A stretch of 64,000 nt of DNA from Atkinsonella hypoxylon (lineage: Eukaryota > Ascomycota > Sordariomycetes > Hypocreales > Clavicipitaceae). Under the pieces are notes generated by a model that was not told where the DNA came from, did no database searches, and saw only the letters and a list, made by a program, of their open reading frames with translations. The stretch lies in contig JFHB01000083.1 of NCBI GenBank assembly GCA_000729835.1, positions 61,222 through 125,221 on the forward strand. Direction: 5' to 3'. Numbering within the stretch: position 1 is the first letter of the stretch; each line of letters begins with the position of its first letter. This document shows, one piece after another, positions 32,142-44,300 of the stretch. The position numbers and the translations under genes were made by a program.

Positions 32142-34082
32142 CTAGTGGCTATACAGTCTAAGCTTGAAGCGTTTGAAGGTCTGTAAAATGAGACCGCGAG
32201 GTTTTCTACAGACCCCTTCAATATCCCAATCCTCGCTTCCTACCCCTAATCTACTTACAAAAAGTCCCGCTGGGTCCCACTTTGATTTAATAGCAGCAAG
32301 TCGCGCATAATTGTCTAGCCCCCAGTACCTAGCCTGAAATTCCTGCTCGTGGGGATCGCCCAAGTTGCGATACGAGACTGTGGGACTCGGACCTATTGAG
32401 TAGAGAATAGGAGCATCCTGTGACGTGAGATTTTTCAATGCGGAAAACTTCCCCTGTATTGACGGTTCCACGGCTCGAACCAATGTGATTAACTGGACAG
32501 CATCACGCCAGGCGGGATGAAGAGGGGTGTCGATATGGGCATTGCTCGAAACACGACCTCCAAGATTACTTGTGAAAAGAATGTCATTGGGTCTTACCCT
32601 CAGTTGAGAGAACTTCCTTGCAATAAGAGCCAGCCCTTCGGTAGCTTGAAATAGGGTATTAGGAATCAAGGCAGATGCTTGAAGAATACCATATTGAGGA
32701 GGATAGACGTCTGGCTTCATTCGAAACTCTGAGCTTGATTTATTCTGCACTCTTGCTGATGAGATGCTCGTGATATGGTGCATGCTTAATGGCTTCAATT
32801 TCGAATTGAGTAAGTCCATGGCACGCATCTCGTCAGTCATATTTGCAAAATGAAGTTCTAAGCTGGCTTTGAGAGAGTCTTCTGTTGGGCTTGTTATGAC
32901 GAGCTGCCCTGCTACGCGTAGCTGGTTGAAATACCGTAGAAGACTGAGAAGTTCATGCACTCCCTCTGTCCAAAAGAGGCTGTTGGTGACAGCCGTCATG
33001 ATGCTTGTTGTAGTGATCGTGACAGGATCGTCAGGATAGATCCGGACTGTGGCTTGAGTCACAATCCCAAATGTTCCTCCACCCCCACCCCTCAATGCCC
33101 AATATAAGTCTTGATTTTCATGTTCATTTGCTGTAACAAGGTCCGCCTGCGTTTGCTAGTTAGCTTAAGGCGTAGCCATATACCCAAAAATGTCTATGAA
33201 TGGCAGAATGCTTACGTTAGAGGTAACTACCTGATATTCCAAGACATTATCAGCGGCGAGGCCTCTTGTGAAAGAATGAATGCTTGAAACACCACCGCCT
33301 TGCAGGAAGCCTCCTACCGCACCCACGGTTGGACACTCTCCTCCCACTATTATGTATCCATTCTTGGCACCGTGGTCATATACTTCCCAATGCATAACCC
33401 CAGCACCCAAGGTAACTGCTGACCCTGAACTCTTAGTTGAACCTTGAGGGATGAAATGATCATGCAAGGCTATGTTTTTGAGCCAGTTGGTATGTATCTG
33501 GAACGAATTTGGAGCGCTTGAACGCCCGGCGCAATCATGGCCTGTGTTCTTAATGACTAAGTGCAGGTTGTGACGACTGGCAAATCTGATTGAGGACTGA
33601 ATATGCGAAGGAGATCGAACTACAGCCGAGTATAGAGGTAGCCTGCCTTGGTGGCAAGCCGAATGATGTTCTTGATTCAAGTTCGTAGCATTGCAGGTCT
33701 CCACCGCGGTATCGCCACTTTCCCAGACCCAGTCCTGTAATGTTGCTTCATTTCATGCATGATTAGTATCGCTCGTTGATTGATTAGCGTTCTATGTTGT
33801 AGATTGGTAAAACTCACAAGGATTTGAAGCCCTCCAGCCACTATCAAGCGCCAGTTCCGATATCTTGGCACACGCCAAAGCATCGTACTCTGAACCATGG
33901 CATACAGAATATATTGGTCTGACACGGACCAAATTTCCCTGTATTGAATCATTGAAAGCGTTCCATTGCTCAACGCTAGGCCAGCATGGTTCCCAAGGCC
34001 GGCAGCGGCAGTGGTCTGACTGCGCCTTGAAGAGGACTCCCGCGATGGCCACGCAGGCTACAGTTCCCAGTATCCGGAGCAT
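32142..34082 (-). CDS. easE: FAD-dependent oxidoreductase EasE (berberine-bridge-enzyme-like)
   Basis: Three exons (34082-33818, 33745-33216, 33146-32142) encode 599 residues. Intron 1 must use the acceptor at 33747/33746: the next AG (TTACAG) would create an immediate stop, while the chosen one gives STLQDWVWESG. Intron 2 has a textbook GCTAAC branch site. Seen: signal peptide (MLRILGTVACVAIAGVLF), Cys-rich CRCRPWEPCWPS, FAD domain RLPLYSAVVRS and VIKNTGHDCAGRSS with the flavin-linking His at about 158, and GGECPTVGAVGGFLQGGGVS with a second flavin-linking Cys at about 226. Then WALRGGGGGTFGIVTQATVR and C-terminal LGVGSEDWDIEGVC. Known role: with EasC, oxidative cyclisation of N-methyl-DMAT to chanoclavine-I. 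The C-terminal tail after GVC is about 20 residues and looks poorly conserved. Divergent from easD. Confidence 0.93.
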
Positions 34083-35360
34083 TGATCGTCTTGTCTTGCA
34101 GCAACAGAGATGCTACTGGTATTGAACTTCCTCCCAGTGATTGTTGGACTGATAGAAAGACATCAGCATCAATTGATTGACTAGTGTTAGAATGACATCC
34201 ATACAAACCCTTTCAGCTGTCAAGCTGATGGAGCAACTATAGTTATAAATTATGTCACCAATCGCTAATTAATTTTGGAGAGGAAATGTCAGTGGCAATA
34301 CTGACACTCTCAGTGAGCTTTTCATAGAAATCACGAAGTGATAGGTCTTTGCTTGTGTCGCAATTTTTGCGACCATATATACCGTGCGACGCTTGGCTCG
34401 TCTCGGTGTGGCACTTAGTAAGAACCAGTTCCAAGTCTTGAACGCTCATTACAATCACAATATACAATCACAATAGTTTACTGGGAATATATTTATCATT
34501 CCCCATACATATTTTTTTCTTGCGGAAAATCCAAAGACTCCGGGGCCTTGGCACGACACCAATATGCGCCGAGACACAAAGCAAAGTTTCTGGCTGCTCG
34601 TGGATCAGACCCTTACGCGTTCCAACGGGACGACTCAAAGATGGAAATCCACTGAATATAGTAGAGTGCAGCTTTTTCCATGGCTCTTGATTTGTTACAC
34701 AGCTGAGGCTTTAGGAGCTTAGTTAGTGTTCTCGAGCGATAGGGCCGAATGCGCGTGCTCGGGCGCGCAGGTGCGCACACGAGTCGAGCATAAGTCACAT
34801 AACCCTAGACAGGTGTGGAAAAGGGCTATGATTAAGCTATGCATAATCAGTAAAGCTATAAAATAATAAAGAAAGATAGACTAGGAAGGTATATCCAGTG
34901 GTATATGCTCTAATATCTTGTGGTATACACTACACAAATGCACGCTCTATATAGTCTAGAAACCTTACTTGAAAAATCAATACTGTGTGATTAGTATATG
35001 TTTAGTATATGCAGGGAATATGCTATTCTGCCCAAAATTTTGCCCTACCTGCACCCTCACGCAAATGGGTTGGACCTGAGATTTACTGTACTCCCTTGAC
35101 TGACACTGACACTGTACGGAGTAGTTCGTTGATTTTTATCTACAAGGTCCCACCAAGGCATAAAGGAAAACCGTGTTAAGAGGCCAAAAGCAATGAATAT
35201 CCCGGCTCTGATTTAAGTGAAAGCTCGGCTGGATTTGGTAGGAATAGGATGGTTTATGACACGCTCTTGTCAAGTTATCGAATTTCACACCTGAAAGCAC
35301 GGCGTTCTATCTTGCCTTGAACTTCAAATAAGCAAACTAACACAAGACAGCCCTTCAGAC
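34083..35360. promoter_or_regulatory. Divergent easE-easD intergenic region with a MITE-like insertion
   Basis: About 1.28 kb, long for a shared promoter. The right part is a MITE-like element (34870-35088). A perfect TACGGAGTA lies at 35115-35123. The left part holds the presumed easE 5' region. Confidence 0.55.
34870..35088 (-). mobile_element. MITE-like element, copy 1 (one end lost)
   Basis: It ends in GACCTGAGATTTACTG (35073-35088), followed by TA, the inverse of the left end of copy 2. Read on the minus strand its interior matches copy 2, including TATACTAATCACACAGTATT and TAGAGCGTGCAT. The other terminal repeat was not found, so the left boundary is approximate. Confidence 0.65.
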
Positions 35361-35933
35361 ATGTCGTCCGTATCGTCCAGAATCTTCGCCGTTACGGGTG
35401 GTGCCTCTGGGATTGGGGCCGCGACCTATCGACTGCTAATCAACCCGTCCACTTTGGTTCAACGCACTGTGTTAGACGTTACATCATCCAAAGATGTCAA
35501 TCAATGGCTACAAAATATCATATCCACTCACGGTGATCTGCACGGCGCCGCAAACGTCGCTGGCGTAGCACAGGGGGTTGGCTTAAGGGCCTCGCCGACT
35601 ATTCTCGAGCAAACAGATGCCGAATGGAGTCGAGTCCTTGACGTGAATCTCAGCGGCATTTTTTACTCGACACGGGCACCAGTGAGAGTCATGAAAGAAT
35701 TACCGCACAATACCCGCAGCATCGTCAACCTGGCCAGCATTGCAGCGTTATCCCATGTACCGGATGTTTATGCTTACGGCACTTCGAAAAACGCCTGCGC
35801 TTACCTCACGACATGCATTGCTGCCGATGTCTTCTCCTCGGACATTCGAGTCAATTGTGTATCGCCGGGTAGAGTTATACTTTGCCGTGGTCATGCCGAG
35901 AAACTATATCTGTATTTTATACACATATTTTGA
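35361..35933 (+). pseudogene. easD: Truncated short-chain dehydrogenase, remnant of chanoclavine-I dehydrogenase
   Basis: The open frame runs 190 codons against about 260 for the family. The start (MSSVSSRIFAVTGGASGIGA) keeps the TGxxxGIG cofactor loop. At about 35435-35440 the sequence jumps in frame from TYRLL to INPSTLV. The strand-helix that follows the cofactor loop and selects NAD, roughly 25 residues in the family, is missing. The centre is intact: GDLHGAANVAGVAQ, catalytic Ser126 (VNLASIAA) and Tyr139/Lys143 (YAYGTSK). After VSPG (170) similarity ends at 35870 and an unrelated tail runs to the stop. A donor-like GTAGAG starts at 35869 and an acceptor with TGACTAAAT branch site ends at 36108, but what follows is only a short stretch with stops in the expected frame. 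Known role of the intact enzyme: oxidation of chanoclavine-I to its aldehyde. Probably non-functional. Confidence 0.82.
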
Positions 35934-37315
35934 GCGTGAAGAGCTAGGTACTTTCCTAGATCTGTCTGTCCCATATTCACACAATGTGCTAAACCATGAT
36001 TATGGGCTTTCGGATTTGCGTGCTCCAGGGGTAGTTCAAGTGGTGAGATTGACCAAGTAACTCCGTCATCACAAGTCATATTTCGATGACTAAATCTTGG
36101 GGTCACAGGAGACACACTTTAAAAAGTTCACGGACGAACTAAAGTAGGAAAGGGTTCAAATATTTAAGGCCACATTAATTCACATTAATTCCTATACACA
36201 ACCCCTTCCCGGCTAGCTTTGGGGCACGCTAAGCTTTAGCACTACAGCCTGTTATACATGTTTCATTAAGCCTAAGTGTTGCAAGCTCGCTTAGAGACGC
36301 AATCTATAGTGTTTTACCTTAGAAGGAATATATATATCACGACATTTTACCTGCCTATTTATTCTTGTTGGAAGTACTCAGTAGCAGAGTGGTGGGAATC
36401 GCGCACGATCATTGGCTGCACGTTGTGAGAGATAGCTGGCCCGGGGGGGGGGGGAAGTGTACAGTAAATCTCAGGTCTAGACCATGTGTGCGTTGGTCCA
36501 GAGGGGGTGTATTTTTGGGCAAAATAGTATATACCTAGTTAATTCTAAGTATATACTAATTATACAGTATTAGTTTTTAAGCAACATTTCTAGAGTGTAT
36601 TCCGTATAGAGCGTGCATATTGGTACCACTAAGTACAAAAATATATAATTCGCACTAATACACTGTGTGATTAGCATATGCCAACTCTTCACCGCCTGCT
36701 ATTCTACCCAAAAATACACCTATTCTGGACCTGAGATTTACTGGAACCCCCTGGCCGGGGCCCCGCTCCACACAAGCCACTCTCCCACACACACCAGGGG
36801 AGTATATCTACGACTTCCTTTCCGCAGCAATATGTAATCAGAGCTCTCGATATTAACAATATTGCATTGTGTCTTACCAATGCAAGCAATTTAGCACAGA
36901 AGATGGCTATAGTTAAGGTGAAATTAGCATGATTTGAATTACAGTGGGTCTCCTTTGCCCCCGATCATGAACTCGTATAATCGACGCGTGTTTCTCAATA
37001 TAAAAGCAAGTACTCCGTACGTTAGTTGACATTATCGATGGGTTAAAGTTAGGTCTAAGATTATTACGCAGCGTACATTCTGGCAGACATCAAGCAACCA
37101 ACCTCCTTTGAGCAAGATTTGGCATTGAATCAGTCATTCATTAGCAATTTTACTACCAAGGAAACAGCCTTCTGGTTTTCACCAGTTATTGTTTGATCGA
37201 GACTGGCATGTGAAGATTCTCCATTCTACTATTTTATCTCTATCCTTTCTAATTGCGGCTCTATTCGACAACCCCCCTAAACTTGTGCTTATTTTTATTT
37301 TTTTTATTTTTAGCA
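35934..37315. promoter_or_regulatory. easD-easC intergenic region with a complete MITE
   Basis: About 1.4 kb. It contains the MITE at 36462-36743, a G-run at 36443-36454 and a perfect TACTCCGTA at 37011-37019. A T-rich stretch leads into the easC start and is probably its 5' leader. CACATTAATTC is repeated in tandem near 36171-36192. Confidence 0.55.
36462..36743 (+). mobile_element. MITE-like element, copy 2 (both terminal repeats present)
   Basis: 282 bp bounded by CAGTAAATCTCAGGTC (36462-36477) and its exact inverse (36728-36743). The inverted repeats continue imperfectly inward for about 45 bp (GGTGTATTTTTGGG with its inverse). There is no coding capacity. A TA precedes the left end; the right flank TA seems lost. 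Confidence 0.8.
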
Positions 37316-38821
37316 ATGGTTTCCCAGGCTTCCGTTGATAGCTATGAGTCAAGAGGCTCGGATTTGCAGAGTAATCAAGGCCATCCGAGTTACTCTGGGA
37401 TGAACTATTGCTTACTTGACACTCTATCACGCTTCAATCGCGAGAAGATTCCGGAGAGGGCCGTTCACGCACGAGGTGCTGGGGCTTACGGAGAGTTTGA
37501 GGTATTCATTTCCACCGGTTTCCGTGCCCTGAGCATGTAACCAATAAACTAACATTCCGTTGCACGAGCACCGTAGGTTACCGATGATGTATCAGACATC
37601 TGTGATATTGATATGCTGCTTGGCATCGGCAAGAAAACGCCATGCGTTGTGCGTTTCTCTACGACTACCCACGAACGCGGCTCGGCAGAAGCAGCAAGAG
37701 ACATCAAGGGAATGGCCATCAAATTGTTTACCCAAGAAGGAAACTGGGACTGGGTTTGCTTGGGTTTTCCCTTCTTTTTTATTCGCGATCCTGCCAAGTT
37801 TCCCGACTTGGTACACGCTCAACGTGCGGACCAGAGAACCAATCTCGCAAACCCTAACAATTGGTGGGAATTTGTATGCAAAAACCATGAGACTCTCCAC
37901 ATGGTGTTGCTCCAGTTCAGCAGTTTTGGCACGATGTTTGACTATCGAAGTATGAGCGGCTACGTTACCCACGCCTATAAATGGGTGATGCCGGATGGGT
38001 CCTGGAAATACGTTCATTGGTTTCTGGCATCTGACCAAGGACCCAATTTCGAGCAAGGGGAGCAGACTAAGAAAATTGACCCTGGCGACGCAGAAAGTGC
38101 AACGAGAGACCTTCATCAAAGCTTAGAGCGTGGAGATCATCCCAGTTGGACAGTCAAGGTGCAAGTGGTGGACCCGGAAGATGCTCCCAAGTTGGCGTTT
38201 AATATCCTCGACGCGACAAAGCACTGGAATCTGGGCAATTATCCTCCGGATATTCCAGTGATTCCGCCAAGGCGTCTTGGAAAATTGACCTTGAAGCGAG
38301 GTCCGGAAGACTATTTTAAGGAAATCGAGCAACTTGCTTTCTCTCCGTCTCATCTCGTCCGTGGCGTGGAGCCTTCGGAGGACCCCATACTGCAAGCACG
38401 ACTTTTTGCCTATCCAGACGCACAAAGACATCGACTGGGTACACAGAACTTAGAAATCCCAGCAAACAGAGCCAGAAGCACGGAGAAAAGCGCAAAGACT
38501 AAAAAGTCAGTTTCGCCTGAGAAGAAGAGTCGTCAGCACGCGGACTGGGTTTCGCAGACGACATCGAATAGCTGGTCCCAGCCCAACGAGACAGATTACA
38601 AGTTCCCTAGAGACTTCTGGAAAGCACTGCCAAGGATGAGGGGCGAGGAATTTCAAAATGGAGTTGTTGTGAATATGTCCAGGTCTGTATCGCAGATTCC
38701 GGTGGCACTGCGACAAAAAGTGTATCATACTTTAGGACTTGTTGCACAGGATCTTGCCGAAAGAGTTAAAACTACGACCGAGGGGATGGTAAGAGAATCG
38801 CAAAAGAGCACTAAGCTATAA
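37316..38821 (+). CDS. easC: Catalase-type chanoclavine-I synthase EasC
   Basis: Two exons (37316-37501, 37577-38821) encode 476 residues, normal for EasC. The 75-bp intron (GTATTC...CCGTAG) joins AYGEFE to VTDDVSDICDIDMLLG. Catalase marks are present: the distal His at about 51 (RAVHARGAGAYGEF), RFSTTTHERGSAEA, GNWDWVCLGFPFFFIRDPAK, and the heme-iron Tyr at about 341 in RLFAYPDAQRHRLG. Known role: a heme catalase-like protein acting with EasE in chanoclavine-I formation. The C-terminus (from about residue 355) is Lys/Ser-rich and then returns to a helical block. The final tripeptide TKL resembles but does not match a canonical peroxisomal PTS1. The start ATG follows a T-rich leader, TTTTTAGCAATGG. 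Intact; same strand as the broken easD. Confidence 0.93.
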
Positions 38822-39430
38822 TGATTCATTGAAGAAGCTAGAGTTATCGTATTTAGCTGTCCCTTCACCTATTCAATACTAAAGTTCCTACATAAGTTCT
38901 TTAAATCGTTATTACTGGGTGGTTCTATAAATCACTAAGGAGTGAACTTTTCGTTTGCTCACGATCTATATCTAAAAGCTAGTTACCCTATCAAACTTGT
39001 TCTGATCTATGAAACAGCGTAAACTTAGCATTGACTCAAAGAAGTATAAGTTGTATGTAGTTCTTAGTGAGCTTATAGAATTGTAGCGTCTAAGTATATA
39101 TCCAGGACCGGGGTGGGCTACTCGTAGTACTCTAGTAATACTCTTAGCCCTTAAATATTGATTCAGCACGTAAGAAACCTGAATTGCCGTCTCGGAAGTC
39201 GAATCCGAGAATGTTGTAAAGTTTATATAATTGTTTAGGTAACCGTGAAATCAAAGAGACGCAATGTAGTGCTAGTATAGGCGGATCTTTTGGTCCATTC
39301 GAGGAGCGTGCACAGTTTCGCGCTTCTTGCAACTGTAGTTGCTCATACTTACCCTGCCTAAGATATCTAGGCGGAAGGGTACATATCTCCGGCTTTCTTA
39401 TTTACATAAACAGATAGCTCAAAAAAAGTA
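38822..39430. other. Intergenic edge between the EAS cluster and the AT-rich block
   Basis: About 600 bp in which GC drops. No gene was recognised. It marks the right border of the EAS cluster in this window. Confidence 0.5.
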
Positions 39431-39566
39431 AAATTATATATTGGAGTGCTCTAGTGGTCTTGCTCCCTTGGTCTTCCCAATAGGCATATAGTAGGTCAGA
39501 CGAGTTATATGCACTATCCAGGTTATGTAGTCGCAATATTTATGCGAGAGAAGGGAAAGTAAGGGT

Positions 39567-39840
39567 TCCTGTAAATCTCAGGTCTAGACCATATATGCAT
39601 TAGTCTAGAGCGGAGGCAAAAAGAGTGTATTTTTTAGCCAGAATAGCAAGCAGTAAAGCGTTTAGTATATGCTTAGTATATACTAGATATATATAGAATA
39701 TATAGTATATTAGTACAAATAAACAATTTTTTATTTAGTTGTATATATACTAATATCTAGTAGTATAGTACTATAGAAATACACGCTCTATAGACTCTAG
39801 ATCTCTTGCTTAGAAATTAATATTATATAATAAGTATTTT
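39567..39840 (+). mobile_element. MITE-like element, copy 3 (decayed)
   Basis: The left end GTAAATCTCAGGTCTAGACC matches copy 2. Further in are GTGTATTTTTTAGCCAGAATAG and, inverted, the ACACGCTCTATAG core shared with copy 1. The right terminal repeat was not found. Confidence 0.6.
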
Positions 39841-41060
39841 GTTACCTTAAAACCAACCCCTAAATGACTATATAGCCTTTAACGTAGTATCTATCGTGAT
39901 GCACACACGTTACTTGCGAAAAGGAATCGGAAAAGAGAAAGATATTTGCTGTTATATACTATTAAATAATAGTAAATAAGCTAATTAAATAGTTAGATAA
40001 ATTAGAAATAAATTATTAATTAGGGCTTAGTAGATATTTTGTTGTCTTAAAACTAAACCCCTAAATGACCATGTAGCCCATACTAAAACAAGTAGTAATG
40101 CAGCGCACGTTAAGAGCGAAGAGGATCGAAAAAGAGCGAGATATTTATTAGTACACACTATTAAACAATAGTAGGTAAGAAGATTAAATAGTTTAAAAAG
40201 GCAGAAATAAAATATTAGCTACAGCTTAAAAGCTATATATACGCAAAAAAAAGAGCTAGATGCATTAAAGTGTTAAGATAAGTATTAAAAGCAATAAAAT
40301 AAGAATTCTTATGTATTAAATATTATAAATTAAAATAGTGCAAAAGATATTAATTAATTAGTGCAGCAAAAGTCTAAAAGAAGCTAGCAAAAGCTGCTTA
40401 TCAAAAGTCTTTATACCCTATATCTCTCTAAAAAACTATTTTATATACCTAAGTAATACACACTTTTATAAGGAAAATCTATATATAGCATTCTCTATAA
40501 AGCTAATATAATATTGTAAAGGGGTAACCTTATTGCAATATAATACCTTCTTAGTTATAAATAAGCTTATAAAGTAAAACTTATAAGTAACTTAACCCTT
40601 TAGCTAATTCCTTTAATTCTAAAGTCTTAATCCCTTTATCTCTTATAACAGCTTTAGCGTCTTAGGTATATATAGTAGTATCCCTCTTACTAGCAATAGT
40701 GTTTTTACAGCTAAGCGTTTTCCTTTACAATAAGCAGCTCTTTTTTAGCAATTTACACTTTACTTAGTTATTCTAGATATAATTAATTAGTACCTCTTAT
40801 TTTCTGCAATTATCTTCTATTAAGCGCTAGAGTAAAAGAGAGCTAACAGTATAACACTAAGGTTTATATTAGTAATAGAATTATAGGCTATTATAGGCTG
40901 TTTAGCTATATATCTTTAAGCTAATACTTCTATTTAATCCTTTATAGTATAGTATTCTTTAGCTTTAAGCGTTTATTTTGCTGTCTTTATAACTTCTTTA
41001 TCCCTTTACCTAGATTTCTACTTTTACACTAATAATTCTATAAAACGTAAAGATAGCAGC
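39837..41060. repeat. AT-rich dispersed repeat R1, left part (with internal tandem duplication)
   Basis: Two head-to-tail units of about 195 bp begin TATTTTGTTACCTTAAAACC (about 39837) and TATTTTGTTGTCTTAAAACT (about 40033). The rest, to 41060, matches 61126-62129 base for base with transition differences. Its right side is displaced to 49147 by the Gypsy insertion. No coding sequence was identified. Confidence 0.75.
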
Positions 41061-41383
41061 TGTTATGGACTCGAGCCTTAGGCTTAGGTCTTTCAGTAGA
41101 GGGAGAACAGCAGAAGAGGGACAGAGGTCTATATAGGTAAAGGGATAGAAGCGAGCTGCATTCATTTAGGGGTTAGCTAGACTTTACTAGGCCCTAGAGA
41201 GAGAACCTTAGCTATAGAGTATAAACTAAAAGAGGCTCCTAAGGGGATAGACCTACCCCTAGATATATAGTATAGAGGTATAAAGAGGCTTCTAGTTCCT
41301 TCTCTTTTTCTTCTTTTCTCTCTATAATTATAGTTCTTATTATAGACGCTAGTTAGTAGTAGCTACTAGGTTAGTCTATTATA
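41061..41383 (+). repeat. 5' LTR of the Gypsy element
   Basis: Starts TGTTATGG and ends ...TCTATTATA; aligns end to end with 48824-49146. Confidence 0.9.
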
Positions 41384-44300
41384 TACTATAATTATTCTAT
41401 AGATAGAACACTAGTAAGAACAATATTGTTTAGTTATAGCAATAAGGGCCTAGCTAGCTAGCCTAAGCACTCTTTTAACCTCTATAGAGAGGTAGAGGAA
41501 AATACAGTAGAAATTAGCTAAAAAGCAGTAGAAATTGCAGTACTTTATAAATTAGTTAAGAGCTAATCTCTATAGATAAAGGAACTATAACGCTTTATAA
41601 TAGACTATATATAGAAAGAGAAGTAGCTTTAAGCTGCAGTAAGCTAGTAGCTAAAGAAACTTAAATAGAAGCCTTTACCTATAGTAAACCTTTACAATAG
41701 AAATAAATAGAGCTTTTAGGCTTAGTAAATAGTAATTACCTAAAAGCTCTAGGCTAATAGCACCTTTATAGATATAATATAGAACTAGTAGTACTATTTA
41801 TACTAAAGCTTATTACTTAAGGTTTAGTAAAGAGTAACTGCCTATTATAAGGTAGGTAAAGTAAAGGGATATAATATATAGAGGTTCCTTAATTACTTAG
41901 AATTAGTCTTTATAGATCCTTACTAATAGAACTAAGCTTTAATTAAGCTTAATTAGCTTTAATAGAGTAATAATAAGTAGTTTATAGAATTTTACGTTTA
42001 TTTTAAGGAGAAAATTACACTAGTAGAAAAGGCTAACTAGAATAATAGCGTAAAGTTAGCTAAGTTATAGATAGCACTTAATAAAGAAATAAGGGATTAT
42101 AGTATAAAGAGAGATATCCCTTATTATAACTACCTTTAGGCAGTAAAGCGCTACTATAGTATTACACTAAACCTTAAGTTATATTATATTAAGGAATAAC
42201 ACTAGCTAAAATATAGCTTTAGCTCTAAAGGGCCCTAGAATAGTAACACTAAAATAACTAAAGTTAATACTATAGAAACTTAATAGAGATAGAAAAAGAG
42301 TATAAAGAAATCTAGAGTAAAATAACTAAATAAGAATACTTTATAAGTAAAGTAGGTATTTAAAGCTAAACTTAAAAAACACTACTAAAAGAGGTAATAC
42401 CTTTAGTATAAATTGTTTTAATACTATATTTAAGGATGTAGATAGTAACTAGTAGAATATAAGCTAGAGTTAACTAGTGTATAGGTAGTAGCAATAGATA
42501 ATATATAGAAGAAGAACTCTAATAAGTTAGAAAAAAGCTTACCTTTAGCCTTAAGCTTAATATAGAGGTAAAAGCAATATAAATAATATAATAACCTTTA
42601 CTTAGTAAGTAGCTAGAAGAAGAATATAGAGAAATAACTAAAAAAATAGATATATTACTATTCTTTATCTCTATACTCTTTAACTAACTATTGTTCTATA
42701 ATATATAGATAAATAGTAAGTATAACTACTTTACTACAATAAGTAAGAGTTTAGTGTAATACTTTAGCTTAAAGTAAATTCTATTACTATATAAAAAAAT
42801 AGTATAAATAGTAGTAAAGGTTATATAGTAGTTCTATAATAGTTACTAAAGGAGCACCTTAATTGCTTCTTTAGTTTACTTATAAGTAGATATTAATAGC
42901 TAGGTTTTTCTAGTAGTAGCCTATATAATTCTAGGCTTAACTTAAGATTGTATCTTTAGGAGCCTATAGTTAGCCTACAATAGAATTATCTTTAACGCTA
43001 CTAGCTAGAGCCTATTAGTAAGTAAGGCTAAAGGCCTTATAATTTAAGCAGTAGAAGCTTAAAGCGTTAAAGACCTAATAAAACTAGTGTTAGTAGTAGT
43101 TTATAGCGCCTTAATAAAATAGAGTAAGAGCTAAGAGGTTACTATATATTTTATTGCTATAAGCCTTTAGGAAATTACCTCTATATTATTATTATAAATA
43201 TCTCTAAAAGGCCTTAATCTACTAATACTACTACTTAAATTAAAGGACTTTTATAATCTTTTTAAAGAAGAGAAAGCTTAGGGCCTTCTACTATATAAAG
43301 GGAGGCTAAATTACTATATTAGGCTAAAACAGCAGCTAAATAGCTCCTTACTGTTACTACTGTAAGCTCTACTATATAATATACTATAGAACTATTTATT
43401 AGAAATTAAGAGATAGGTAATAAACCTAATAGATAAAGAATAGATTTAAGCTAGCTTCTTTTTAGTAGTAGTACTTATTCTTTTAGCTAAAAAGCTAAGT
43501 AAAGAATAGTAATTCTATATTAATTATTAAGCCCTTAATAAGATTATAGAATAAAACTATTACCTACTCCCCTTAATAAAGAAGATACTTAGGTTATTAT
43601 TAGAGGTATATTAGTTTACTAAACTAAATATATAGTTAGCCTTCTATAGAATTTAGATAGTAAACAGTAAGAAGCACCTTATAGCATTTTATACCTAGTT
43701 TAGCCTCTTTAAATAGCTAGTTTACCTCTTTAGGTTAATAAGAGCTCTAGCTATATTTTAATAATATATTAATAGTGCACTAGAAGAGGCCCTTAGAGAT
43801 TATATAACTACTTATCTAAATAACGTCCTTATTTACACTAAAGGTTCTAGGAAAGACTATATATATAAGGTATAGAGAATCCTAAAAAAGTTATAGTTAG
43901 TAAAGTTACACTTAGATCTTAAAAAATACTACTTTACTATAACTAAAGTTAAATACCTTAGCTTTATAGTTATAGTAAGAAAGGAGATATACTTAGATTT
44001 AAAGAAGATTATAGCTATTTAAAAGTAGTAAGCTTCTACTAAGTTATAAAAGGTATAAAGCTTCCTTAAATTTATAAACTTTTACTGTAACTTTATATTA
44101 AATTTCTTAGATATTATAGAGCCTTTAGTTAGCTTAATAAAGAAAAGAGTTCTATTTTAGTAAATAAAGAAATATAAAAGGTTATTTATAAGGCTTAAAG
44201 AGGCTTTTACTTTATACTTAGTCTTAGCCTAATAGAACTCTAAGAAGAATATAGTAGTAAAGGCTAATTACTTAAAAGAGGCCTTTAGTAGCTATTTATT

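Noticed and set aside
35740..36060. Overlapping frame downstream of easD as an alternative C-terminus
   Set aside because: It is in a different frame, shows no SDR similarity and runs through the donor-like site.
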